The notes under the pieces: generated by a model
Databases searched by the model: none
Seen by the model: only the letters and a program-made list of their open reading frames with translations
Told to the model about the DNA's origin: nothing
Program-made: the position numbers and the translations under genes
In this document: one piece after another, positions 54,481 through 64,000 of the stretch
How positions within the stretch are numbered: position 1 is the first letter of the stretch
How the letters are laid out: each line of letters begins with the position of its first letter
Assembly: GCA_010279815.1 (NCBI GenBank)
Contig: QEOQ01000104.1
Location: forward strand, 62,001-126,000
DNA: 64,000 bases
Source of the DNA: Brachionus plicatilis
Taxonomy: Eukaryota > Rotifera > Eurotatoria > Ploima > Brachionidae
Reading direction: 5' to 3'

Positions 54481-57452
54481 AGACTTTATTTTTATTTTTA
54501 TTTTCAAAAAAGCTTATTTTATTTTATTTTCCGTCCCTTTTATAAATTCCTTGCGGCTACTTATTTAGAAATTAAAACAATTAACAGCTAGTTACTCAAC
54601 GATAGATCATCATGGAATGGCAAGGTTCCAGAAATTCAAAACTTAAGTGCTATCTGAATTTCTAATTTTTGACTTAAAATTCGTAAACTAAGTCCTTTGA
54701 AACCCTAGATTTCATTTTTTTTTGGGGGACAAAAAAAAAAATTTTATATCCAGGTGCCTTAAAAGAACTAACCCTTTAAAAAGTTGTAGATCTTTCAGAC
54801 TCAATTACTCAAAGATAAAATTAAAATATTTTTTAAAATTATATATATTCTGAAAGAGCATAAAATTTTCAGTTTAATTGTATGTAGTCCCAGGGATTAC
54901 TTAATAAACCAATTTTTTTATTTTAAACATAACTAGACAAAATTCTGAACAAATCTATGGTTTAACTTTTTTGAATTTTATTTTATTTTATTTAAATAAA
55001 GTTTTAAAATCATGTGATTTTATTTAAATTTTGAGTATTTTAACTATATTGACAATTTTTTGAATATTTTAACTAAATATTGAAACCAATCTCAATAAAT
55101 ATTATTATTATGCCACTAAAGTCTAAATTTATCCGTTCTCGCATATTAATTTTTTCAATCATCTCAACCTACTAAACGTTGAATATGTGTCTTGATTTAA
55201 AGTGTTTTAAGGAATATTATTTTTATTTAGTTATTTTAAAATTAGAAATAAATTAAAAAATTAAAAGACTGTTTAACATCTCTTTTAGTAATAAAAATTA
55301 AACTAATTGTGATATAAGGGAAATAGGTTAGGAAAAACACGTAGTCGAGGAAGACCCACTTTAGCTAGTACTAGTGGTAGATCCTTCTGGATTCAAAAAA
55401 GCTTAAACGCTTATTTATCTCGTTAATTTGATAACGAATCGGCTACTCAATAAATACAATTTTTTTTTTATTCACTACAACAATATAAAATTAATATTTC
55501 GTTTTCCTATTAACTTGAATTGAAAATTTTTTGGCAATGTTAAAAGATGGGTATACGAGGTTGGGAGGAGTTTCTGTGTTTTATTGTCGAATTATTTAAA
55601 ATTAATCTATTGCTTAGTAGTTGATTAATTAAAAAAAAGTGCGAATTTAATTTGATTAATTTTTTGAAAATTTTTTATCAAAAAGCGCACAATATTAAGG
55701 GTAATATAAATTAAATTGATATTGTAGTTTTTGAGTAAACTTGAAGAAACGATCTTAGAAACAACTCAATAATTTCTTTCCAACTCTAAAATAGTCAATT
55801 GCTTACTAAATTTATTCTGGATACTTTTCATGAAAAATGCAAAAAAACTTGCCTATTCCAAATGGTACCCTTTAAAGTTTTCTTATAAAATAATTGGCCA
55901 CATTCTATGAACCATTAATTTATAGCTTAATTATTCTCGCGTGACCTCAAATTTATTCGCATTTTAACTTAACTAACTTATTTTAATTTGTTTATTAAAA
56001 AAAGAAAGTTAACAAAAAAATTAAATAATCAAAGGTTTATATCGGAACAACTTTGGAAGTACATCTCTTAAAAAAGTCATTAGTATGGTAAGCTTAACTG
56101 AAGAATGAAATAGCAAACAAGAAAGTTGAAGAAATTTTCTAACATTATTAAATATTAACAATATATCAATATTAAATTCTCAAGCACTCTAGAGAGCTTA
56201 TTATTTGAACTGATAAATTAATAAAATTTAAGCAATTTAATAAAAAAAAATTGGAATTAAAATTTTCTAAACTTTTTTAATAAGATGGGACAAAATCCTA
56301 TCTCAAGCAGGATTTTTTTTGGAATATTTTACTAACAAAAATTTGAGATTAATTTCAACTTTGGCATCAAATTAAGAAGGGCTATCAACTATACATAAAA
56401 AATACTTCTCAGTTTTTTAATTATTGTTTTAGAGTAAATTATAGTATTTTTAATTTTTAAAAAATTTAAAATAAGGTTATTTATTCCAAATTTGAATAAA
56501 TAACTTTTGTATTCTTTTTTTATGTAATTACTGTTTAAAAGTAATTTACGCAAACAATTTAACTTGGCATGATGTTAAAGACAATAGACGAAAAATATGG
56601 ATCAAATGCTCAAATCTCATCGGTGTTTTCACCTCAAGAAAGAAGGATTCGTTTTGTTGACAGTCTCTTTTGAAATTGGTTCTACAAAGAAAATTAATAC
56701 TACACTGCGTTATTCCCCACCACTTTAAAAGCCTAGAATTTAAACTCGTGAATAATTATTATATATTTTAAACTAAACGTTCGTATATAAATATATTTTT
56801 TCTTTAAAAATAACTTTCAAAAGCAGACAACATCTTAATGACATGTCAAAAAACCTCAATTGTAAAATCAAGTGTCTGTAAAATATATTTTAAAATTTCC
56901 CAGCCTCCGTTTTATTCGTTTTATTCTTCCGTACCTCCGTTTTATTCTTATGTTTAAAAAAAATGAAGTTTTCGAAAAAAAATAGTGCTTGTTGTATTTA
57001 TTTATCTATAAATGAATTAAAATAGTTCAGGTCTAAAATTATTTTTGTGCTTTTTAAACATTAATTTAGTGCTTAGTAAAGATTATTTTAGTGCAAAATA
57101 AAAATTATATTAGTGCTTATTAAAGAATATAATAGTGTAAGAATGTTATTTATAGTGCAGCCTTGATTAATAAAGTGCATGTAAATATTATAGTGCAATT
57201 TAAATATTATAGTGCAACTTGTGATTATTTATAGTGCAGAATGTATTTGATGTCGTTTAAAAAAATAGTCGAGATATTCATCAAATTGAAGCTCTAACCC
57301 TTTGTTATTGTCTCAGAATGTTGTATAAATTTGAAGCTTGAGTAGTGTTCAATTTTTTTTTCAAAAATATCTTTTTTTGCGTTATCAAGAACTTCCAATT
57401 TTCTTTAATATACTTTTCATAGTTAATAAATCTTATAAATCTTATAAATTTA

Positions 57453-57505
57453 TTTTTTAAAACCAAGTTTTATCATAGTCTATGATAAAACTTGGTTTTA
57501 AAAAA
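57453..57505. repeat. Perfect 25-bp hairpin with 3-nt loop
   Basis: TTTTTTAAAACCAAGTTTTA... pairs with its exact complement across GTC (57478-57480). Confidence 0.9.
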
Positions 57506-59360
57506 TGGCCGCTAAATTTTCAGCCTTATTTTTGTAAAAATAAACAGCTAAATAAAAAGTTTTTTGAAATATAAATTGAAATATTGAAATTAAAATTAAT
57601 AACAAAACTAAAATTTGATTTCTTTATAATATTATATTTTGAATCTAATCAATAATTAAAGAATATGGTTATTTTTTTGCTCAGTCAAATTTGAAATTTG
57701 CTCGAATTGACAATTCATTTCTTTTTTCGAAAAAGTCATTATTCTACCAAAATCTAGACAGCTACTACGTATTTTACTAATCAAATACATATCGAAATGC
57801 CAAATCCATGGCACCGTCCCCCGACCCCCTTTACCTAACCCTTTAATTAATTTAAATTTAAAAAATGTATTATGTTATTTTAATTGTTTTAAATTGTCGC
57901 ATAAGACTTATCGGAAGTAAGCTTATCTCAAAGGTTCGACTACCCTTTTTTTTTAATGTAAGGATTCAAAGTGATTTAAATTCTTAACTAATGTGCATGA
58001 ATATCCAAAAATACAGATTCTTGTCAAGTTAAAACCAAACGAAACTAAAAACACGAATCTAATACAAAAGAATCAAATACCAAAAGCTTAAATAAGAATA
58101 TAATACCAAATATTTATTTTAGAAGTTAATACCATTTGCTTATTTAACGCTTTGCTTATATATTTGCTTTTATAACATATAGAAAATTATGAAATTGGTA
58201 CCAAAATAAAAGAAAAATTTTACAGCAATTTTTCTTTATCATTACTATAGAATTGATCAAAAACATCGTTTTTTATACAACTCTAAAATTAATTTTTTTT
58301 TTTAAATTATTTTATTTGGTTCTAAAATACATTTTATTGTTTCAAAATAAATTAGATTAATAGATTTAAAAGAATTTAATAATTTAGCTGTTTTTTTTTA
58401 CTCATTTTTACTAAAATTCTAATATTCTGAATTTCCGTCAAGCCAAAAAAATTCAAAAAAGTTTACACTAGTAATAAATTATTTTTCTCGTTATAAAAAT
58501 CGAATCCTTTTATCTTAAAATAACCTGCTTGAATATTTTTCATTTTTTGAACAGCAAAATCTAATTTTATAGGGAAAAAAAATAAATTTAAATTTGACAT
58601 ATTTTCATTTTTAACTTTGGCTTAAATTAGGCAAATTGAAGTTTGAGATCAAGATCAAAAGATCAAAATATAAATTGTAATATTTTTTTATATAATAGAG
58701 AAAAAATAAATTTTTTCAAAAGAAATTACTTGACATGTCATGTCAAGTTTATTTTCATAGTTATAATTTTAGCATGTCCCTTTTTATTGAACTTTAATAG
58801 TTTTAAATATTTTAATTGATTTTAATGAAAACTAACTTTTAAATACAAATAAATTTACTGTTTTAAAATTTTAAAATTTATTTAAGTAGAAAAATAAAAT
58901 TATTTTAGTTTGAATGAATGGATATAAAAGTTATAAATTTGAATTTGTGAATTAAATTAACCTGAATAATTTGAATTTTTGAGTGTTTTTGTTAAATAAA
59001 TTAGAGATTAATCATTTTGATGTTAATTTGGTAATGAACCATTATTAGACATAACATGCCTAGTTACGTTTAGTATTTATTTCTTAAAAATTATCAAAAT
59101 CATTAAATTAATTAGGTTTTAAAATTTTAAATTATCGGTTTGATCTTGAAATTTGATCTGAATTTTCAAATTTGCCTTAAATTAATAGTGATAATTAAAG
59201 AAATAAAAATAAAAATTTTTCTTAATCATTTTGAAATAATATTCAAATTAAACAAAATTGTTTAACAAAAGCAAAAATAAATTATTCTGTAAAAACTAAT
59301 ATTACTGTACTGTTGAATTTGTTTTATATAGTAACTGAAAGAGATGACTAAGAATCATTC
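57506..59360. other. AT-rich; dispersed repeat pieces
   Basis: 58628-58680 (GGCAAATTGAAGTTTGAGAT) is a partial end of the GGCA TIR family. 59000-59180 parallels 48000-48180. No gene seen. Confidence 0.5.
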
Positions 59361-59369
59361 CTAACATAT

Positions 59370-59896
59370 GGCAGCTTGAAGTTCATGATCATAATCAAAT
59401 GATCAAATTTTAATTGATTAAAATCTTAATAAAAATGATGAAATTAGATTATTTTTATTTTTTTTAAAATTAAACATAAGATGTTTATTATTTTAATTAA
59501 AAAAACAAATATTTTTTTTTTCTAATTGACCTTTAATTAATTCTTCTAAAATCTTCACTTGAAAACTTTGAGGACAAATTTAAAATCGTCAATTAGATAT
59601 CCAAATTATTGCTCAAATAAACGCTTTAAATGATAATTTAATATTAATTATGATATATTACGGCAAAACAAAGTCAAATTTTGTATTGCAAAATTTCAAA
59701 ATATTGATTAAGAATTCAATTTACCTCAGATAAAAAATTCATTTAATTTTCTATCTAATTAAATATTAAACAAATAATGTTTAATAAAGTTTAGTCATTT
59801 TTTGTTAAAAAATTGATAGATACTACCTTTTTATTTAAATAAAAAACTTGAAATTTTCATTTGAAATTTAAATTTGATCATGAACTTCAATTTGCC
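59370..59896 (+). mobile_element. 527-bp non-autonomous TIR element with 9-bp TSD
   Basis: Begins GGCAGCTTGAAGTTCATGAT and ends TGATCATGAACTTCAATTTG-CC. CTAACATAT is duplicated on both sides (59361-59369, 59897-59905). Related ends occur at 14691, 15860, 22329, 38030 and 58630. Mutator-like by TSD length. Confidence 0.88.
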
Positions 59897-59999
59897 CTAA
59901 CATATCTTTATCTAACATATCATATTTTTTATTTTTAAGTCAATAGTCCAACGATCTCAACAATTCTAATTTTTATCTGGAGATAAATACCGTTAATAT

Positions 60000-60222
60000 T
60001 TATTTTTTAACATCACAATAAAAGTCCAAGAATTTTGTTTTGGTGCCTCGAAAAAATTGAAATTTTCAATGCTTAAGATAGCAAAGATGAAAATCTATGT
60101 AACTGGAAGCCAACTAAATGGCGAAATTTTCAATTTTGATTTTTTAGTAAGTCGAAAAAACTGTTTTTTTAAGGCACCAAAACCGAATTCTTGGGCTTTT
60201 ATTGCGACGTTAAAAAAAAATA
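60000..60222. mobile_element. MITE with AATAAAAGTCCAAGAATTTT termini
   Basis: 60016-60050 and 60170-60203 are inverted copies (CAATAAAAGTCCAAGAATT; TTTTGGTGCCT), with weaker pairing outward and inward over most of the element. A 62-codon frame inside is chance. Confidence 0.75.
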
Positions 60223-60280
60223 TTTACGGTTTAATTATTAGATAGCTGAAGACAATGAACTACGAAATGGTGAAAAAAAA

Positions 60281-60813
60281 GGCATCTTGAAGTTGATGAT
60301 CAATTCAAAAAGTTTATCTTTAGATATTAAAATAAATCTTTGATTTAATTTAAATAATTTTAATGTAACATCATTTACATGCAATGTAGATTTAGAAAAT
60401 AAAAAAAAATTGAAAAGCATTTTCTCAGTCCTATGATAAAATCGATTTTCAATTTAGTTAACTGATTTTTTTAAAGTTTAATTTTCATTTTATTACTAAT
60501 TTTGAATTTTTTATTTGAATTTATTTTTTTAATTTAAATGTGAATGCTAAAACAAATACTTTTGAAACTAAAAATCTCAAATAAACTTTACAAAAAATCA
60601 ATTAATACATTTAAATATTAAAATCGATTATCAATGGACTGAGAAAATGTTTTTTCAATTTTTTTTTTATTTTCTAAATCTACATTGCATGTAAAGCATT
60701 TTACATGTTATATTAAAATTATTTAAATTAAATCAAAGATTTAGTTTAATATCTAAAGATAAACTTTTTGAATTGAAATGATATTTTGAATTGATCATCA
60801 ACTTCAAGATGCC
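60281..60813. mobile_element. 533-bp TIR element with long arms, GGCATCTTGAAGTTGATGAT
   Basis: Arms 60281-60432 and 60636-60813 are inverted copies of about 150-175 bp. Termini GGCATCTTGAAGTTGATGAT/ATCAACTTCAAGATGCC are a variant of the 59370 family. It sits in an A-run (about 8 A on each side), compatible with an A8 target duplication. Confidence 0.82.
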
Positions 60814-61400
60814 AAAAAAAAATTGAAAATTTAATTCACAAGTATTTTAAAAAAAACTATTCCGATTTAAGAAAAAAAGCTGACAATTTTTAAATACACT
60901 TTATAAAAAAATTGATTTTAACTCTTAAAAAAATTAGTTCGCCAATTTAAAGAATAAGATTGAAAAAAAATCAAATCAAAATAGAAACAGTTGAAGGGAA
61001 ATAGAAAGCTTTGAGAGCTTTTTTTTCTAATAAACTTAGTGAATTTGCTAGATGGGAATCTCGGGTTGAAAATAGTTTTGAAAATGTTTTCCATGAAAAA
61101 ATTTTCCTGTCATTCTTCATTCTTTCAATTTATTCATAAAAACTGAAATGTTCTAATTTTTAATTCCAAATTTGCAAAGTCTTGATTTTCATTGCGTCAA
61201 TTGAAACAAAATTTGAATTATTTCTAAAACAAGAAGTCTTTGAGGTGACATTAAAAAGTGCCTAATATTGCAAACAATTTGAAAATAGCTAATTAATTTT
61301 TAAGAAAAAATCCATTACGTTGGAACAATTATTTTGAATTTTTATTTTTTTTTAATTTTAAACACTAAATATATTTACAAAAAATGTACTTCGATAGAGT
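60814..61400. other. AT-rich, no gene seen
   Basis: No feature recognised. Confidence 0.5.
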
Positions 61401-61889
61401 NNNNNNNNNNNNNNNNNNNNNNNNNNNNNNNNNNNNNNNNNNNNNNNNNNNNNNNNNNNNNNNNNNNNNNNNNNNNNNNNNNNNNNNNNNNNNNNNNNNN
61501 NNNNNNNNNNNNNNNNNNNNNNNNNNNNNNNNNNNNNNNNNNNNNNNNNNNNNNNNNNNNNNNNNNNNNNNNNNNNNNNNNNNNNNNNNNNNNNNNNNNN
61601 NNNNNNNNNNNNNNNNNNNNNNNNNNNNNNNNNNNNNNNNNNNNNNNNNNNNNNNNNNNNNNNNNNNNNNNNNNNNNNNNNNNNNNNNNNNNNNNNNNNN
61701 NNNNNNNNNNNNNNNNNNNNNNNNNNNNNNNNNNNNNNNNNNNNNNNNNNNNNNNNNNNNNNNNNNNNNNNNNNNNNNNNNNNNNNNNNNNNNNNNNNNN
61801 NNNNNNNNNNNNNNNNNNNNNNNNNNNNNNNNNNNNNNNNNNNNNNNNNNNNNNNNNNNNNNNNNNNNNNNNNNNNNNNNNNNNNNNNN
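61401..61889. other. Assembly gap
   Basis: 489 Ns followed by a poly-A run. Confidence 1.
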
Positions 61890-62091
61890 AAAAAAAAAAA
61901 AAAAAACTAAAACTAAATACAAATTTTGTGTATAACCTCGGCACGACTTGACCAATCAATTCAATCAATCTAGCCATAATCATTTAACATCTATCATCAA
62001 TCATCAATCTCATCAATCTTCAAGCATCCAGCAATGAATAAATCAATGGACCAAGTGTTAAGTCTTAACAAAAACGGTGGTCGTCGGTAAA

Positions 62092-64000
62092 TCATTTCTG
62101 TGGCATTAGATTTTGTTCGAATTGTTCAAATAGTTGACGTTGTTCGCTCATGTCTATTTTTCCGGCTGCTTCTTCACGTCTCTTTTTCTCAGCTTCACGC
62201 ATTTCTTGTATGGACATTTGTCTTGTCTTATTTATCTCGGCAGTCTTTGTTGTTGTGGTCGTGATGGCGTTGGTCGATGGTGTAGTCTCTGTAGAACAAC
62301 TAGTATCAGCTTTGGTTTGAGTGTCATTGATGGGCGAGGAGATAGTGGACGATTCTGGCTGCGATGTTAGTGGTGATGATGGCGGTGGTGGCTGTGGCTG
62401 TGGTTGTTGCTGTGGTGATGGTTGCTGAACAAGTGTTGGCGAGTGAACAGGCGAATTTTTAACACTGTTGTCTGGTCTAGTGTCTTGTCTGGTGTCGTGT
62501 TCGCTTATTGGTTGTTCACTGTTGGCTGAGTCGGCTTCTTTTTGTCGTTGTTCTTTAAGACGACGTTCTTTTTCCAGCAATTGCATTTTATATTTAAGAA
62601 ACGAATCGCCCGCATTATTCGTATTTACACTAATTGTTGATTTGTTTTCTGGCGCATTTTTAAGCTGAGACCAAGAGCTTGTCAGCGACATACTGTTCGA
62701 CAATTTTTTAACACCACCACCACCACCACCACCATCTACTAGACTAGGCTTTTGATCAAGTTTAGTTTGTTGTTTGGAAGCAATCTTTGAATTCGAGTTT
62801 TGCTGTTGATTTTTCTGCTGTTGTTGTTGTTGTTGTTGGTGACCTAGAGCTTGATCATCTTTGATTTCCTTGTTGTCCTTGTTGTCATTATCGTTATCAT
62901 CGTCGTCATCATCATCATCATCATCATCATCATCACCTAGAAAAAACTTGGCACCTTTGTTCGCTCCACCACTGTTGCTATTGTTATTGACCATGTTTGC
63001 ATTGGTGGCATATTGACTAGACGACTCGGTTTGATTCAATTGAGCGTTAGGAATCAAAGTGGTTGAGTTGATTGTGTTGGTGGTGCTGTTAGGTGTCAAG
63101 GGCGGTGCCGATTTGGCCACCGAATTTTGTCGCGACTGTATTTGTTGACTGCTATTGTTTGTGTTAGTAGTAGTGGTGGTGATGGTGGTGGTGGTGGTGG
63201 CGGTGGCGAACGGGTTAGTTGGTGTCAACAGTTTTTGTTGTGGTAATAGAAGCGGTGTGTTTGGCTTAATTAGTGGATTGTTGGCCAAGGATGGCTTGGT
63301 AGTTGTAGCAGGTCGTTGTTGTTGTTGTTGAGGTTGAGGTCGAGGTTGATGAGTGGTGTCGCTCTTTTGTTTGTCTTTTTTGTTCGATTCGACTTCGGAA
63401 TCGGACGAATCGGAGGCGGACGATGAAGAGGACGAGCCAGATGATGACGAATCGTCGTCGTCGTCATCGTCCGAACTGCTCGAATCCGAACTCGAGTCGG
63501 ACAAGTTGTTCGAATCTTTTTTTATTTGTGACTGGTGCTTTTGTTGTTGTTGTTGTTGTTGTTGGGTTTGAGGAGGTTGTGTTTGGGATTGAAGATGATT
63601 TGTTGTTGTTGTTGCCGATGGATGAGACAGAGTGGTTTGTTTGACATTTGAGTCGTTCATTTTGGACTTGTTGTTTTTTTTATTTGTTGACGAGGACAAT
63701 TCACGTTGAATTTGGTCTAGTTTTCGTTCAATTTCTTCTTTTTTATTTAAATCAGTTTGTTGAGCTCCGTTCGTGGTCACATTGTTGCCAATGGTGTTAA
63801 CGTTGGCATTGGTGTTGGTGAGAGTGGCAGTGGCAGTGAGAGTGTCATTGGCAGCGTTGGTGTTGTTATTGTTGTTGTTGTTGTTTGATTGTTGGCCATT
63901 GGTTTGAGCGATTGAGTGAGCGTTTGATTGTCGTTTGGTGTAAGGCTTGCGCGGCTTTTTAGTAGCGCTTGAGTTCAATTTGTTGGCTTGTATAAATTGA
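62092..64000 (-). CDS. BET bromodomain protein (BRD4/fs(1)h type), C-terminal exon
   Basis: Open from the window edge (QFIQANKL upstream of the first listed residue) to a TGA at 62092. KKPRKPYTK is the sequence just after the NET domain of BRD2/3/4. KEEIERKLDQIQRELSSSTN corresponds to the RELEKRL...LNSTKK helix, and the Ser/Asp stretch (about 63400-63490) to the SEED region. GDSFLKYKMQLLEKERRLKE matches the late BRD4 helix, and EAEKKRREEAAGKIDMSEQR...FEQFEQNL matches the C-terminal P-TEFb-binding motif of long BRD4 isoforms (REAMA.TIDM...L...FE.NL). Poly-Gln, poly-Thr and a poly-Asp run lie between. BET proteins read acetyl-histones and recruit P-TEFb to genes. Bromodomains and NET lie outside the window. 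The true exon start is near 63965-63990 at an AG acceptor or beyond the edge. Confidence 0.9.
   Translation of the reverse strand, partial: QFIQANKLNSSATKKPRKPYTKRQSNAHSIAQTNGQQSNNNNNNNNTNAANDTLTATATLTNTNANVNTIGNNVTTNGAQQTDLNKKEEIERKLDQIQRELSSSTNKKNNKSKMNDSNVKQTTLSHPSATTTTNHLQSQTQPPQTQQQQQQQQKHQSQIKKDSNNLSDSSSDSSSSDDDDDDDSSSSGSSSSSSASDSSDSEVESNKKDKQKSDTTHQPRPQPQQQQQRPATTTKPSLANNPLIKPNTPLLLPQQKLLTPTNPFATATTTTTITTTTTNTNNSSQQIQSRQNSVAKSAPPLTPNSTTNTINSTTLIPNAQLNQTESSSQYATNANMVNNNSNSGGANKGAKFFLGDDDDDDDDDDDDDNDNDNKDNKEIKDDQALGHQQQQQQQQKNQQQNSNSKIASKQQTKLDQKPSLVDGGGGGGGVKKLSNSMSLTSSWSQLKNAPENKSTISVNTNNAGDSFLKYKMQLLEKERRLKEQRQKEADSANSEQPISEHDTRQDTRPDNSVKNSPVHSPTLVQQPSPQQQPQPQPPPPSSPLTSQPESSTISSPINDTQTKADTSCSTETTPSTNAITTTTTKTAEINKTRQMSIQEMREAEKKRREEAAGKIDMSEQRQLFEQFEQNLMPQK

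Larger units (their letters stand above)
53835..57238. mobile_element. 3.4-kb element with TAGTGCA-subrepeat inverted termini
   Basis: The left end reads TGCACTATAAATTAATCAGAAGTTGCACT and the right end, inverted, is almost the same (shared GCACTATAAA, TAATCA, AAGTTGCACT). Each terminus is about 200-250 bp of degenerate 24-27-bp units built around GCACTA (left, 53835-54010) or TAGTGC (right, 57000-57238). TGTATTTAATGT before and TGTATTTGATGT after look like a 12-bp target duplication with one change. The interior is AT-rich without a convincing ORF and includes the palindrome 54038-54373. Confidence 0.7.

Noticed and set aside
61334..61983. Frames of about 200 codons
   Set aside because: They consist of the assembly gap translated as unknown residues.
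62134..63644. Plus-strand frames opposite the BET exon
   Set aside because: Shadows of the low-complexity Gln/Thr/Asp/Ser-coding strand.

Overview
The window is an AT-rich animal (metazoan) genomic segment. Very short GT-AG introns (about 50-80 nt in several genes) and a BET-family bromodomain protein, a mitochondrial-clan cytochrome P450 and DOCK- and BEACH-type exons all point to an animal. Extreme AT content and dense, mixed transposon content would fit a monogonont rotifer or a similar small invertebrate, but nothing here proves the taxon. There are three assembly gaps (2873-2953, 15435-15697, 61401-61889).

Layout. 1-834: last three exons of a mitochondrial-clan P450. 1610-6574: a Ty3/gypsy element on the minus strand, with 3' LTR, polypurine tract, an extra RRM/coiled-coil ORF and RNase H plus integrase; its RT block is flipped to the plus strand. 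6780-9652: a non-LTR reverse transcriptase on the minus strand, split by a 1.5-kb foldback element with an 8-bp target duplication. 9780-12190: gag and mariner (DD37D) remnants. 12547-13050: a 68-bp satellite. 13.5-17.3 kb: small or degraded spliced genes. 18.1-21.2 kb: a DDE transposase with an adjacent OTU-type cysteine protease. 24.9-28.0 kb: a spliced DDE_Tnp_4/SWIM transposase followed by a USP/USPL1-like cysteine protease domain. 29-38 kb: a small secreted ORF, two atypical homeodomain genes, two membrane-protein genes, a 15-bp minisatellite, and an inverted-repeat unit enclosing a four-exon gene. 38.3-40.9 kb: a gag-protease element with 3' LTR. 41-44 kb: a MITE, DOCK exons and a GGCCGGCC-rich foldback. 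44.6-50.5 kb: broken exons of a large host gene (WDFY3/ALFY-like in its 3' half) with one exon also present as an inverted copy. 50.7-52.3 kb: a complete, young, 1.54-kb LTR element whose only ORF is a transmembrane protein. 53.8-57.2 kb: a 3.4-kb element with subrepeat-built inverted termini. 59-61 kb: several MITEs. 62.1-64.0 kb: C-terminal exon of a BRD4/fs(1)h-type BET protein.

How it fits together. Host genes (P450, BET, DOCK, WDFY3-like, membrane proteins) are short islands in a transposon landscape. Two unrelated DDE transposons each carry a ubiquitin/SUMO-protease-like domain of a different fold. Several elements are nested, inverted or foldback in form. Most coding copies carry frameshifts or stops, so much of the region is decaying; the LTR element at 50.7 kb, the foldback at 7.4 kb and the 9-bp-TSD MITEs look comparatively recent.
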